A stretch of DNA of 64,000 nt from the NCBI GenBank assembly GCA_964036045.1, contig OZ038382.1, positions 132,184,556 to 132,248,555 on the forward strand, written 5' to 3'. Within the stretch, counting starts at the first letter, position 1. Every line of letters begins with the position of its first letter. Position numbers and translations under genes: made by a program. Origin of the DNA: Eutreptiella sp. 'Long Island Sound 2002' (lineage: Eukaryota > Euglenozoa > Euglenophyceae > Eutreptiales > Eutreptiaceae). Below are positions 43,999-55,800 of this stretch, one piece after another. The notes beneath the pieces are model-generated. The model made no database searches and was not told the origin of the DNA. It was given only the letters and a program-made list of their open reading frames with translations.

Positions 43999-44556
43999 GT
44001 GCTTTAAACGTCGACGTCACTGAGTTCCAGACAAATTTCGTGCCATACCCACGTGTCCACTTCATGTTGTCGTCCTGGGCCCCAATCATCTCTGCCGAGA
44101 AGGCGTACCATGAGCAACTGTCCGTTGCTGAGATCACCAATGCTGCCTTCGAGCCCACCTCCATGATGGCCAAGTGTGATCCTCGTCACCGAAAGTACAT
44201 GGCTTGCTGCCTGATGTACCGCGGTGATGTTGTTCCCAAGGATGTGAACACCTCTGTAGCGGTGGTATCAACTACCAGCCGTCAACTGCTGTACCTGGTG
44301 GTGATTTGGCGAAGGTGCAGCATGCGGTGTGCATGATCAGCAACAGCACGACCATCGCCGAGGTGGTTGCCCGCATTGACCACAAGTTTGACTTGATGTA
44401 CTCCAAGTGTGCCTTCGTGCAATGGCACGTCGGAGAGGGTGGAAGAAGGTGATTTCTCTGAGGCTTGTGAGGATTTGGCTGCCTTGGAGAAGGACTACGA
44501 GGAGGTTGATGCTGAGTCCGCCGATGTTGAGGGTGCATAGGAGGTTGAGGAGTATT
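43999..44556 (+). pseudogene. Alpha-tubulin C-terminal half, relic fused to RBCS
   Basis: Reads [20 protein letters not shown], then [20 protein letters not shown], then [20 protein letters not shown] with DVVPKDVN, the conserved C-terminal domain of alpha-tubulin from about residue 255. A deletion near 44,258 removes ~18 residues between DVN and INYQP. After it another frame continues ([20 protein letters not shown]), a 2-nt loss lies near 44,427, and the acidic tail ([17 protein letters not shown]) is cut by TAG at about 44,538. The start of the fragment is in frame with the preceding RBCS piece, giving a 290-codon chimeric frame from 43,464 to 44,336. There are no introns within the fragment. 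Confidence 0.88.
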
Positions 44557-44665
44557 CGACAGTCCGGGGTGTGAGAAGTAGATGGGAGGTGGCGGTCCAC
44601 ACAGTCAAGTACCTCCCCTGCTGCATATTCAATCAATGTCGTTACGAAATGGGAACATCAATCGC
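44557..44665 (+). other. Unassigned spacer between tubulin and LHC relics
   Basis: Short stretch with no recognised content. Confidence 0.4.
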
Positions 44666-44856
44666 CGGGAAAGGTATGACCGGCGCCAATGTTACCCAGT
44701 TCGCTCCTTCCCCTGTGGCCACGTTCGCCACCGCTGCCTGGTATGGCCCAGAGCGCAACACGTGGTTGGGCTAATTCTCTGATGCCTCTTGCCCTGACTA
44801 CCTCACTGGTGAGTACCCTGGTGACTACGGTCGGGGCACCGCCGGTTTGACCATAC
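44666..44856 (+). pseudogene. LHC type A unit-junction fragment
   Basis: Reads GKGMTGANVTQFAPSPVATF then [15 protein letters not shown], a stop (TAA 44,772-44,774), FSDAS, and [11 protein letters not shown]: the end of one LHC unit and start of the next. Sequence is lost into a G-rich spacer after TAGL. Confidence 0.8.
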
Positions 44857-45355
44857 CACCCTGCTCATTGCCCTGCCTTGCTGTGCTAGGTGCTCTGCAT
44901 AGTGCATGTGCAACCGGAGGGGACAGGGGTAGGACAACCAGAAGGAGGGAGGGGTCAGGGCACTGGGGAAGACCCAGGAACGGGCACCAAAAGGGAGAGG
45001 GAGGGGTGGGAGCGGGTATGCCATGCATGTTGCTTTGCACGGTGCGTGCACAGATGGAAGGGGTGAGAGAAGGACGGGGGACAGGGCCAGAACGACGGGG
45101 GGGGCCTGGTCCAACACAGCCGGGCACAGGGACAGTACAGGGAAGGGTAGGGTGGGGCAGGTGATGTTGTGCAATTTGCTTAGCATAGTGTCGTCCTTAG
45201 TGCTCAGACAACGGGGCCTGTAGTAGAATGAGGGGACAAGGCCACGACACTAGGGGGTGCAGGGCCCAACACAACCCACGCAGAGGGGCAGAACAGGGAA
45301 GGGTAGGGTAGTGCGGGGGATGTCGTGTAGATTGCTTCGCACAGTGTCGTGCTGC
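44857..45355 (+). repeat. G-rich spacer between LHC relics
   Basis: G-rich on the coding strand, with cores TTGCTTTGCACGGTGCGTGC, TTGCTTAGCATAGTG and TTGCTTCGCACAGTGTCGTG. It lies between two copies of the same LHC segment ([11 protein letters not shown]). No gene seen. Confidence 0.55.
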
Positions 45356-45361
45356 CTCCCC

Positions 45362-46930
45362 CACTACTTGACCGGTGAGTACCCTGGAGACTACGGTTGG
45401 AACAGTGATGGGCTTGGGCTTGCACCAGACGCCAAGACCTTTGAGCGCCTGCGCAAGGCTGAGGTGCTGCACAATCGCTGGGCTATGTTGGGTACTCTCG
45501 GGTGCGTGACCCCCGAGTTGCTGCAGATGCACACTGCTGTCGACTATTGCGCCAGCAAGGGTGTGTGGTTCAAGGCTGGTGCCATGATATTCGAGTCTGA
45601 TGGCTTGAAATACATGGGTGCCCACGTGTTGGTGTGAGCCCAGTCCATCCTTGCTGTGTTGGCCTGCCAGGTTATCCTGATGGGTGCCATTGAGGCTTAC
45701 CGTGTGAAGGGTGGTCCATTCAATGGACGTGACCTTGATCTGGTGTACCCTAGTGGCAAGCGATTTGACCCCCTGGGTTTGGCCGACGACCCTGATATGG
45801 CTGCCGAGCTGAAGGTGAAGGAGATGAGGAAGGGCCGTTTGGCGATGCTCTCCAGGTTCGGCTACTATGTGCAGGCTGCCATCACCGGCCCAGGGCCCTG
45901 TTGAGAACTGGGCCTCCCAATTTGCTGATCCATTTGCGGTGCACAGGCTGTCCCTTGAGTTTGCCGCCCAGTACACGCCATCTGTTGCCATGTTGGCGGC
46001 TGCTGGGAAGAAGAAGGCCGCCGCCCCCGAGGTGGATTTGTCGGGATGGTATGGTCCTGACGGCAAGAAGTTGTTGGGCCCTAACATTGTGGGCAGCTAC
46101 GTCCTTGACTACTTGGCCGGTGAGTACCCTCGTGACTACGGATGGGACGGCGCTTGGCTTGCAGTAGACCCCAAGACCTTCGAGCGCGTCCGCGAGGCTG
46201 AGGTGCTGCACGATCGCTGGGCTATGTTGGGTACTCTCTGGTACCTGACCTCAAAGCTGCTGCGGCAGTACACTACCATCGACAATGGTGCCAGCAAAGG
46301 TGTGTGGTTCAAGGCTGGTGCCATGATCTTCGAGTCTTATGGCTGGAACTACATTGGTGCCCCCGTGTTGGTGCGTGCCCAGTACATCATTGCCGTGTTG
46401 GCCTGCCAAGTTGTCCTGATGGGTGCCATCGAGGCTTACCGTGTGAACGGTGATCCATTCGGTGGACGTGACCTTGATCTGGTGTACACTAGTGGCAAGC
46501 GATTTGACCCCCTTGGTTTGGCCGACGACCCTGATATGGCTGCCGAGCTGAAGGTGAAGGAGATCAGGAAGGGCCGTTTGGCGATGCTCTCCATGTTCGG
46601 CTACTATGTGCAGGCTGCCATCACCGGCCAGGGCCCTGTTGAGAACTGGGCCTCCCACTTTGTTGATCCATTTGTGGTGAACGGGTTGACCCTTGAGATC
46701 ACCACCCACTACACGCCGTCTGTTGCCATGTTCACAGATGCTGGGAAGAAGAAGGAGGCCTCCTCCTAGCTGGATTTGTCGGACTGGTGTGGTCCTCACC
46801 GCACGAGGTGGTTGGGCCCCAACGCTGCGGACAGCTACGTTCCTGAATACTTGACCGGTGAATACCCTGGTGACTACGGTTGGGACAGCGCTGGGCTTGC
46901 TGCAGGCGCCAAGGCCTTCGAGCCAGCACG
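45362..46930 (+). pseudogene. Light-harvesting chlorophyll a/b polyprotein relic (type B units)
   Basis: Two full LHC units and the start of a third, fused in tandem: [94 protein letters not shown]. The joint is [20 protein letters not shown] followed by DLSGWYGPDGKK. Lesions: TGA at 45,635-45,637 (other units have R at this site), an extra C near 45,889 shifting the frame, and TAG at 46,767-46,769 in the second joint. The third unit stops matching after [13 protein letters not shown]. Apart from these the sequence is well preserved, so the loss of function is recent. Role of the parent: chloroplast antenna polyprotein. Confidence 0.92.
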
Positions 46931-47439
<509 letters not shown>

Positions 47440-47446
47440 TCCAATC

Positions 47447-48463
47447 TACACCCCTCTCCCAACTCTAGGTGGCTCCACCACACGGCTCTAAGGTACGTGC
47501 GAAGGGCACAAAGTGGTGCATACATGTGGTGGAAGGGGCTCAACTCGGTCAAAACAGGCTCAAAACGGGCTAAAAACACTTGTTTGAGCATCCCAAATGG
47601 TCCGGGATCACTTTTGGGAAAACGCGTTTTTGACCCATTTTTGACCCATTTTTGGTCCCAAAATGGCCCATTCTCAAGGCATTTTGGGGTTTTCCATGAC
47701 CCAAAACGCGCCACCACGGGCTCAAAACGGCCGAAAAACACTTGTTTGAGCATCCCAAGTGGTCTAGGAACAACTTTGGAAAAAATGATTTTTTTCGCCC
47801 CGGGGACCCTGGTGGACCCACCGTTGGCCCCCACTGTGCGTGGGCTAGCCGGCCCTCCGGCTGCACCAAGTGACCACTAGTACGGGGATCTATGTGTCTC
47901 GTTGGGCGATTCTGAGGCTTGGAAACCATAAAAAGTGGGGGGTTGCGCGTGGACTAGGTGCCCTCGGAATTCATTTTTGAGCCACGTAGCCCAAGATACG
48001 GCCCGTTCTTGGTTTCGGGGTGCTGGTGCACATTGCGCAGTTTCTCGGGCTTTTTGGCGCGTTTTTGGGCCGTTTCTCGGAAATATCGTGGAGTTAGAGG
48101 GCACCAAAGGTCCCTTGGTCACGGGAAAGGCAAGCCGCACGTGGTGTGTAGCATCCGTTTGCCTTCGTTTGGCTGTTTTGAGCCCTTACTAGGGCCGTTT
48201 TGGGCGAAAAATGGCTGTTTTTGGCCCAAAACTGCGCAGATTTGAGAGGGCACCTCCCGCCTTGGCGTCACCGCCCCGGGCCGCCAGCGGTGAGTTTTTG
48301 GCTCAAAACTTGGATTTGGCAAGGCCACCACCTAGGCTCTAGGATGGCTAAGGTGGGGTCAAGCCCGAGGCGATGGGAAGGTGCAGTGGCCAAAACGAAA
48401 TGGTGACGTGTTGTTGTTGTTGTTGTTGTTGTTGTTAGCTAAATTTAAGGGGAGAGGGGTGTA
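47447..48463 (-). mobile_element. TIR repeat copy C2, reverse orientation
   Basis: Both ends are intact: TACACCCCTCTCCC at 47,447 and GGGGAGAGGGGTGTA at 48,463. It is homologous to C1 on the opposite strand but with fewer internal ~160-bp units. (TA)n on both sides. Confidence 0.82.
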
Positions 48464-48464
48464 G

Positions 48465-48519
<55 letters not shown>

Positions 48520-48540
48520 GATGTATGTATGTGTGTATGT

Positions 48541-48572
<32 letters not shown>

Positions 48573-48623
48573 CTACATACATACATACATACATCTACAT
48601 ATATATATACATATATATATTAC
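48464..48623. repeat. (TA)n/(TACA)n tract
   Basis: TA repeats with TACATACATACATACATC interruptions between C2 and C3; similar to the tract right of C1. Confidence 0.95.
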
Positions 48624-49801
48624 TACACCCCTCTCCCCTTAAATTTAGCTAACAAGCAACAAGCAAGCAACAACAACACGTCTCCGTGCTGTTTTGGCCA
48701 TTGCTCCGTCCCAACGCTCCGGATTTTTTGCTCATGTAGCCATCTTGGAGCCTCGGTGATGGCCTTGCCAAAGCCAAGTTCTGAGCCAAGAACTCAACGC
48801 TGGCGGCCCGGGGCGGTGGCGCCAAGTTGGGAGGTGCCCTCCGTAAACAGCGCATTTTGGGCCAAAAACAGCCATTTTTTGCCCAGAACAGCCCTAGTAA
48901 GGCTTCAAAACAGCCAAACGAAGGCAAACGGTTGCTACACACCACGTGCAACTTGACTTTTTTGTGACCAAGGGACCTTTGGTGCCCTCTAACTCCACAA
49001 TATGTCCGAGAAACGGCGCGAAAAGGCGGCAAAAAGCCCCAAAACCACGCAATGTGCACCAGCACCCCGAAACCAAGCACCGGCCGTATCTTGGACTACG
49101 TGGCTCAAAAACGAATTCCGAGGGCACCTAGTCCACCTGCAACCCCCCACTTTTTATGGTTTCAAAGCCTCAGACTCGCCAAACGAGACACGTAGACCCC
49201 CGTACTAGTGGTCACTCGCTGCAGCCGGAGGGCCGGCCAGCCCACGCACAGTGGGGGCCAACGGTGGGTCCACCAGGGTCCCCGGGGCGAAAAAATGTTT
49301 TTTTCCAAAGTTGTTCCTAGACCACTTGGGATGCTCAAACAAGTGTTTTTAGGCCGTTTTGAGCCCGTGGTGGCGCGTTTTATGGCAATGGAAAATCTGA
49401 AAATGCCTTGAAAATGGGCCATTTTGGGACCAACAATGCGTCAAAAATGGGTCAAAAATGTGTTTTTCCAAAAATGATCTTGGACCATTTATGATGCTCA
49501 AACAAGTGGTTTCAGCCCATTTTGAGCCCGTGGCAACGGGTTTTGGCTCATGAAAAATCGCAAAATGACTTGAAAATGGGCCATTTTGGGACCAAAAATG
49601 GGTCCAAAATGGGTCAACAACGCGGTTTTCCCAAAAGTGATCCCGGACCATTTGGGATGCCCAAACAAGTGTTTTTAGCCCGTTTTGAGCCCGTTTTGAC
49701 CGAATTTAGCCCCTTCCACCACATGTATGCACCACACTGTGCACTTTGCACGTACCTTAGAGCCGTATGGTGCAGCCATCTAGAGTTGGGAGAGGGGTGT
49801 A
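48624..49801 (+). mobile_element. TIR repeat copy C3
   Basis: Starts TACACCCCTCTCCCCTTAA and ends GTTGGGAGAGGGGTGTA at 49,801. Contains the CAA-type tract and about 2.5 internal ~160-bp units. Flanked by (TA)n on the left and by GATTAGAGGA then (TA)n on the right. No coding capacity recognised. Confidence 0.82.
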
Positions 49802-49811
49802 GATTAGAGGA

Positions 49812-50710
<899 letters not shown>

Positions 50711-50735
50711 ACATACTTACATCTATATATATTAC

Positions 50736-51900
50736 TACACCCCTCTCCCCTTAAATCTAGCTAACAAGCAACAACAAGCAAGCAACAACAAGCAAGCAAC
50801 AAGCAACAAGCAAAAAGCACTTCTCCTCATCGTTTTGGCCATTGCTCCGCCTCATCCCTCCGGGCTCTACTCTACCCTGGCCATCTTGGAGCCCAGGTGG
50901 TGCCCTTGCCAAATCCAGGTTTTGAGCCAAAAACTCACCAGTGGCGTCCCGGGGTGGGGGCGCCAAGTCGGGAGGTGCCCTCCCAAATATGCGCAGTTTT
51001 TGGCCAAAAACAGCCGTTTTTGGACCAAAACAGCCCCAAAACCCAAGCGAAACGCCCAAACGAAGGGATATGGTGAGTACACCGCACGTGCGGCTTGACT
51101 TCACCGTGTCAAAGAGCTCTCTAGTGCCCTTCAATTCCACGATATGTCCGAGAAACGGCCCAAAAAGGCGCCAAAAAGCCCCAAAAACCTGCGCAATGCG
51201 CACCAACACCCCGAAACCAAGCACAGGGCGTATCTTGGGTTACGTGGCTCAAATCCGAATTCTGAGGGCGCCTAGTCCACCCGCAAGCCCCCACTTTTTG
51301 TGGTTTCCAAGCCTCAGAATCGCCCAACGAGCCACTCAGACCCCCGTACCAGTGGTCACTTGGTGGAGCCGGAGGGCAGCCCAGCCCGCGCACGGTGGGG
51401 CCCAACGGTGGGTCCACCAGGGTCCCCGGGGCGAAAAAAATCATTTTTTCCAAAGTTGTTCCTAGACCACTCGGGATCTTCAAAAAAGTTTTTTCAGGCC
51501 GTTTTGAGCCCGTGGTGGTGCGTTATGGGCCACGGAAAATCCCAAAATGCCTTGAAAATGGGCCGTTTTGGGACCAAAAATGGGTCAAAAATGGGTGAAA
51601 AACGTGTTTTCCCAAAAGTGATCTTGGACCATTCGGGATGCTCAAACAAGTGGTTTGGACCCATTTTGAGCCCGTGGTGCGCGTTTTGGCCCACGGAAAA
51701 TCCCAAAATGCCTTGAAAAGAGGCTGGTTCAACACCAAAAATGGGTCAAAACTGGGTGAAAAACGCAATTTTCTGAAAGTGATCATGGGCCATTTGGGAG
51801 GCTCAGGAAAGTGTTTTTAGCTTGTGTTGAGCCCAAGATCGGGCGTTGTGGCCCATGGAGAATCCCAAAATGCCTTGAAAATGGGCCACTATGTGACAAA
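50736..51900 (+). mobile_element. TIR repeat copy C4, right end lost
   Basis: Left end TACACCCCTCTCCCCTTAA is intact. Interior is homologous to C1/C3 but more diverged, with repeated AAGCAACAACAAGCAAGC in place of the CAA tract and an extra ~160-bp unit. Homology fades near 51,900 and no right TIR is present, so the Helitron-like region may have replaced it. Confidence 0.75.
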
Positions 51901-51984
51901 AACAAGTGCAATTTTGTGTCCCTTTTGGTACCGAAGGATGAGTCATCCTTGCTTTGTTTTGCCGTTTGTGTGCTTCGTTCATTG

Positions 51985-52885
51985 TGCCCTTTGCTCTTAG
52001 TGATTGGACTTGGAGTACTGGTGTACTCTTAACGGTGTTACCTTCACATTCACGCCATGTCTAATCATGGGAGCAGGACTTGCAAAAATAGTGTGGAGTG
52101 TTTGGTACAAGAGGGACGAGTAGTTCCTTGTCTTTTTTTGCCGTTTGTGTGCGTTATTCTTCCGTGCCCTTTGCTCTTAGTGAGTGGACTTGGAGTACAG
52201 GTGTACTCTTAACGGAGTTACCTTCACATTCACGCCAAGTATAAGAGGGACGAGTAGTTCCTTGTCGTGTTTTGACGTTTGTGTGCTTTGTTCTTTCGTG
52301 CCTTTTGCTGTTAGTGATTGGACTTGGAGTTCAGGTGTACTCTTAACGGAGTTACCTTCACATTCACGCCATGTCTAATCATGGGAGCAAGAGTTGGTAC
52401 AAGAGGGACGAGTAGTTCTTGACCGTGTTTTGCCGTTTGTGTGCTTTGTTCTTCTCTGCCCGTTGCTCTTAGTGTTTCGACCTGGATTACAGGTGTACTC
52501 TTAAAGGAGTTACCTTCACATTCACGCAAGAGTTGCAACAATAGGCTGGAGTGTTTGGTACAAGAGGGACGAGTAGTTCCCTGCCGTGTTTTGCCGTTTG
52601 TGTGCTTTGTTGTTCCACGGGTACCAAAAGGTGAGGTTCCGTTTGGGCGAGGGTACTAGTGGGTAGGAATGGGGCTCATTCTTTGGGAAGATAAGTAAGG
52701 CCCACCAACGCAAAACAAGATACTGCCATCCGGTTGGGTTTGAGGCTGTACAAGTATAGGTGTCACCAACATTATCAATGATGCTTCTACCCCCCAAGTA
52801 GTCACTTTGTTTTTTCCCAACTAATTTTTTTCTTGCTCTCAGCAATTGGATTTGGAGTATAGGTGTACTCTTAACGGAGTTACCT
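51985..52885 (+). repeat. Tandem copies of the replicase 5' end
   Basis: Five copies, 140-370 bp apart, of a block reading GCTCTTAGTGATTGGACTTG, then the GGTGTACTC...GTTACC motif, then CACGCCATG. Motif positions: 52,020-52,042, 52,200-52,222, 52,334-52,356, 52,492-52,514 and 52,862-52,884. Copies 1 and 3 even repeat the first codons (ATGTCTAATCATGGGAGCA against ATGTCAAATCGCTGGGAGCA in the gene). Only the last copy leads into a long frame. Confidence 0.85.
52862..52884 (+). promoter_or_regulatory. Start-linked near-palindromic motif of the replicase gene
   Basis: Motif with core ACTCTTAACGGAGT; ACTC and GAGT pair, as do the outer GGT and ACC. It ends 14 nt before the ATG at 52,899. The same 14-nt gap is kept in the upstream copies at 52,042/52,057 and 52,356/52,371. 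Promoter, protein-binding site or RNA leader hairpin are all possible. Confidence 0.6.
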
Positions 52886-52898
52886 TTTATTTCGCACC

Positions 52899-55800
52899 AT
52901 GTCAAATCGCTGGGAGCACGAGTTGCAACAATGCTTGGACACGGACATTGACTTCCCGGTGGCCGAGTTCATCAAGCTGCATAGCGAAGTCTCCCCGCGT
53001 ACCATCCGTCGGCGACATGCGCAGTTGCGCGCCACGCTGATGAAGCGATTGCAAAAGCGCGCCGCACTTGGGATCCAAGCACCGACGGTGGCAAGTTTGA
53101 ACACTCCTGAGTCCCAAGCAGCCAAGGGGTCTTGTGGAGGCAAGAGGAACACCGCGGAGTCCCAAGCCGACAAGCGCAAAACCAACACCGCGGAGTCGCA
53201 AGCGGCCAAGGGTTCGTCAGGAGGCAAGAAAAACACCTCGGAGTCCCAAGCCATCAAGGGCAAAAAGAACACCGCGGAGTCGCAAGCGGCCAAGGGGTCT
53301 TGTGGAGGCAAGAAGAACGTCTCGGAGTCCCAAGCCATCAAGGGCAAAAAGAACACCGCGGAGTCCCAAGCGGCAAAGGGTTCAGCTGGAGGCAAGAAGA
53401 ACACCGCGGAGTCGCAAGCGGCCAAGGGGTCTTGTGGAGGCAAAAAGAACACCTCGGAGTGCCAAGCCGACAAGGGCAAGAAAAACACCGCGGAGTCCCA
53501 GGCCATCAAGGGCAAAAAGAACACCGCGGATTCCCAAGCGGCAAAGGGTTCAGCTGGAGGCAAGAAGAACACCGCGGAGTCGCAAGCGGCCAAGGGGTCT
53601 TGTGGAGGCAAGAAGAACACCTCGGAGTCCCAAGCCAACAAGGGCAAGAAAAACACCGCGGAGTCCCAAGCCATCAAGGGCAAAAAGAACACCGCGGAGT
53701 CCCAAGCGGCTAAGGGTTCCTTCGGAGGCATAAACAACACGCCAGAATCGCAACGGAATAAGGGCATCGTTGGTGGACACGGCAATGCGCCGGAGAAGCA
53801 GCACATCAAGGCATCGGGGCGTCGTTCTTCTGGGGTTGTTCGTACAGTGTCTCGGGAGTTGTTCCGTGTTAATGCATCATCGCCGTCCAACATTTCTTTG
53901 AAGTCGGTTCGAGAGTATTGGCTTGATGGTTTGGACACTTTGTACTCACCAATTTTTGATGCACTTTGCTACCGGTGTGGTCAACTCCTTTGGGGCCCAA
54001 TAGGTGGGGGACACAAGTTTACGGTTCCACGCAATACTGACGAGATACGTACACAGACTTTGTTTGGCGTGCCACCCACCGATTTGGTTACAAGTGGGAT
54101 ATTTGCATTCCGCAACGAGATGTTCGCCAATTACTTGAAGTACAAAAATGCACCGTTTCCAGTTCCCCCGCGATCTCCTGCACGTAGCACAAGCCGCTTT
54201 GTGGTGTATGACACTCCTGTTTGGCACTCCGCTACACGTATGTATGCTTGCCACGTTTGTAGCAAGTATTCCGCGAAGTATGACCCGATCAACTATGGCT
54301 ACACTTTGGATGGGGACATCCATTACAATATCCCCTCAAAAATTGCGGACCTCACCGAGTACCAGAAGCGACAAATTGCACTTGGGGCCCTCTACTCAAA
54401 TACGCTGAAGCACGTGGATCTTCGCCACAAGCAATGGCACCATGCAATTGGTACCGTTGGTGTCGGCCGCAAGCCAAGCCAACACTACAATGCACTTTAT
54501 GGTTTCATGACAATGAAAGAGGATATTTTGCGCGATTACCAAAAGCCCAAGGACAGCGAGCAAAGCAACCGTCAAATGAACCAAGCGTTGTTGCTGCTCA
54601 AAAAAATTCACCCTTTTTATTCTCGATTCTTGGCGCACTATGAGACGTTGTACCGATACTTGGAGAATGCGGCCACCACCATGGGCACATTTACACAGCG
54701 TTCGTATGAAGACAAGTACGGGAAACGCTTGGAATACCATTTACAAGATGAGTACGTTGCTTGGGCTGTGGAGTGTGATGCCCCACGGAACATCATTCCG
54801 GATTTTGCTCCTCACTCGGACAAAGTGGGCTTCCTCCATCGGACACCCTTCCAAAGAGCGGGTGGGAACGTTACCACGGCCGCTCAATCGTTGGCCAATG
54901 ACACTTATTTGCATTTTAACGACCCCAAGTTGGAACCGTGTGTATGGCCTGATTTGTATCCTGGCGGCGTTGGTGGATATACCGTAGGTTGCGGAATTGG
55001 ATGTGCTGCCTACTACCGTAGTCGTTATCTTGCCTTTGATAGCCGATGGCGTCGGGACCGGTGGTGGTCGTTTTTCCAAGTGAGCGAAGAGATGAAAAAC
55101 CAATTGATTTGGAATCAACGAAATTTCAAGGCTCAACGTGCGGATCGGGCAGAGGACATTACTGCAGCACATTTGAGAAGTGCGAGGAGTTCCACGGGTC
55201 CAAAACCGGCGCCAAAAAAATCTACCTCACAATCACCACAGTCGTCCTCGGAGTGTCCGCAAGGAAGTCAATGCACCCAGCCGAGTCAATCTTCACAATC
55301 TGCAACCCAAAGCACGCAGCACCCTCCATCTAGTTCCCAATATGCAGCAACGTCAACAACACCGCCATCAACTCCGGCTACCAGTCAAGGCAAAAAGCCG
55401 CGTGCATGCTACCAAGACGGTGTCAATTCTATGAACCACAATCTCGAGCGCGAGGGGACCGATAAAGGTACGGCCGAGCTCAACCCGTATTATCGGTATG
55501 GAACTTATGTACCTTCAAAATTGGTTGGAACCCGTTCTTATTGGGCCTCGCGACATTTAGATCTTACAGCCATGAGTCGTGAACTTGGCAAAGCGGACCT
55601 TTTCATTACGTTGACCATGAATGACAACTGGGCCGATTTGCAAGCTGCTGTGCAAAAAGGGTGCCGTGCAGGAGCTGTGTGGCCTGGAGAATACCCCAGA
55701 AACACAGGGCCAAACAAGCCAATCCAAGATGGCCACGATATGGAGGCTTGTGTGGCGTTTCACAAGCGGGTGGAGATATTCAAGCGAGAGTTCTTGGCTA

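Noticed and set aside
43464-44336. Functional RBCS-tubulin fusion gene
   Set aside because: The frame is open, but both parts are truncated inside their folds, tubulin has a deletion and the start codon is not in a gene context; treated as a chimeric pseudogene.
51900-52000. Helitron 5' TC terminus and, near 63,850, a 3' hairpin with CTRR
   Set aside because: Short motifs occur by chance and no convincing terminal structure or AT target could be assigned by eye.
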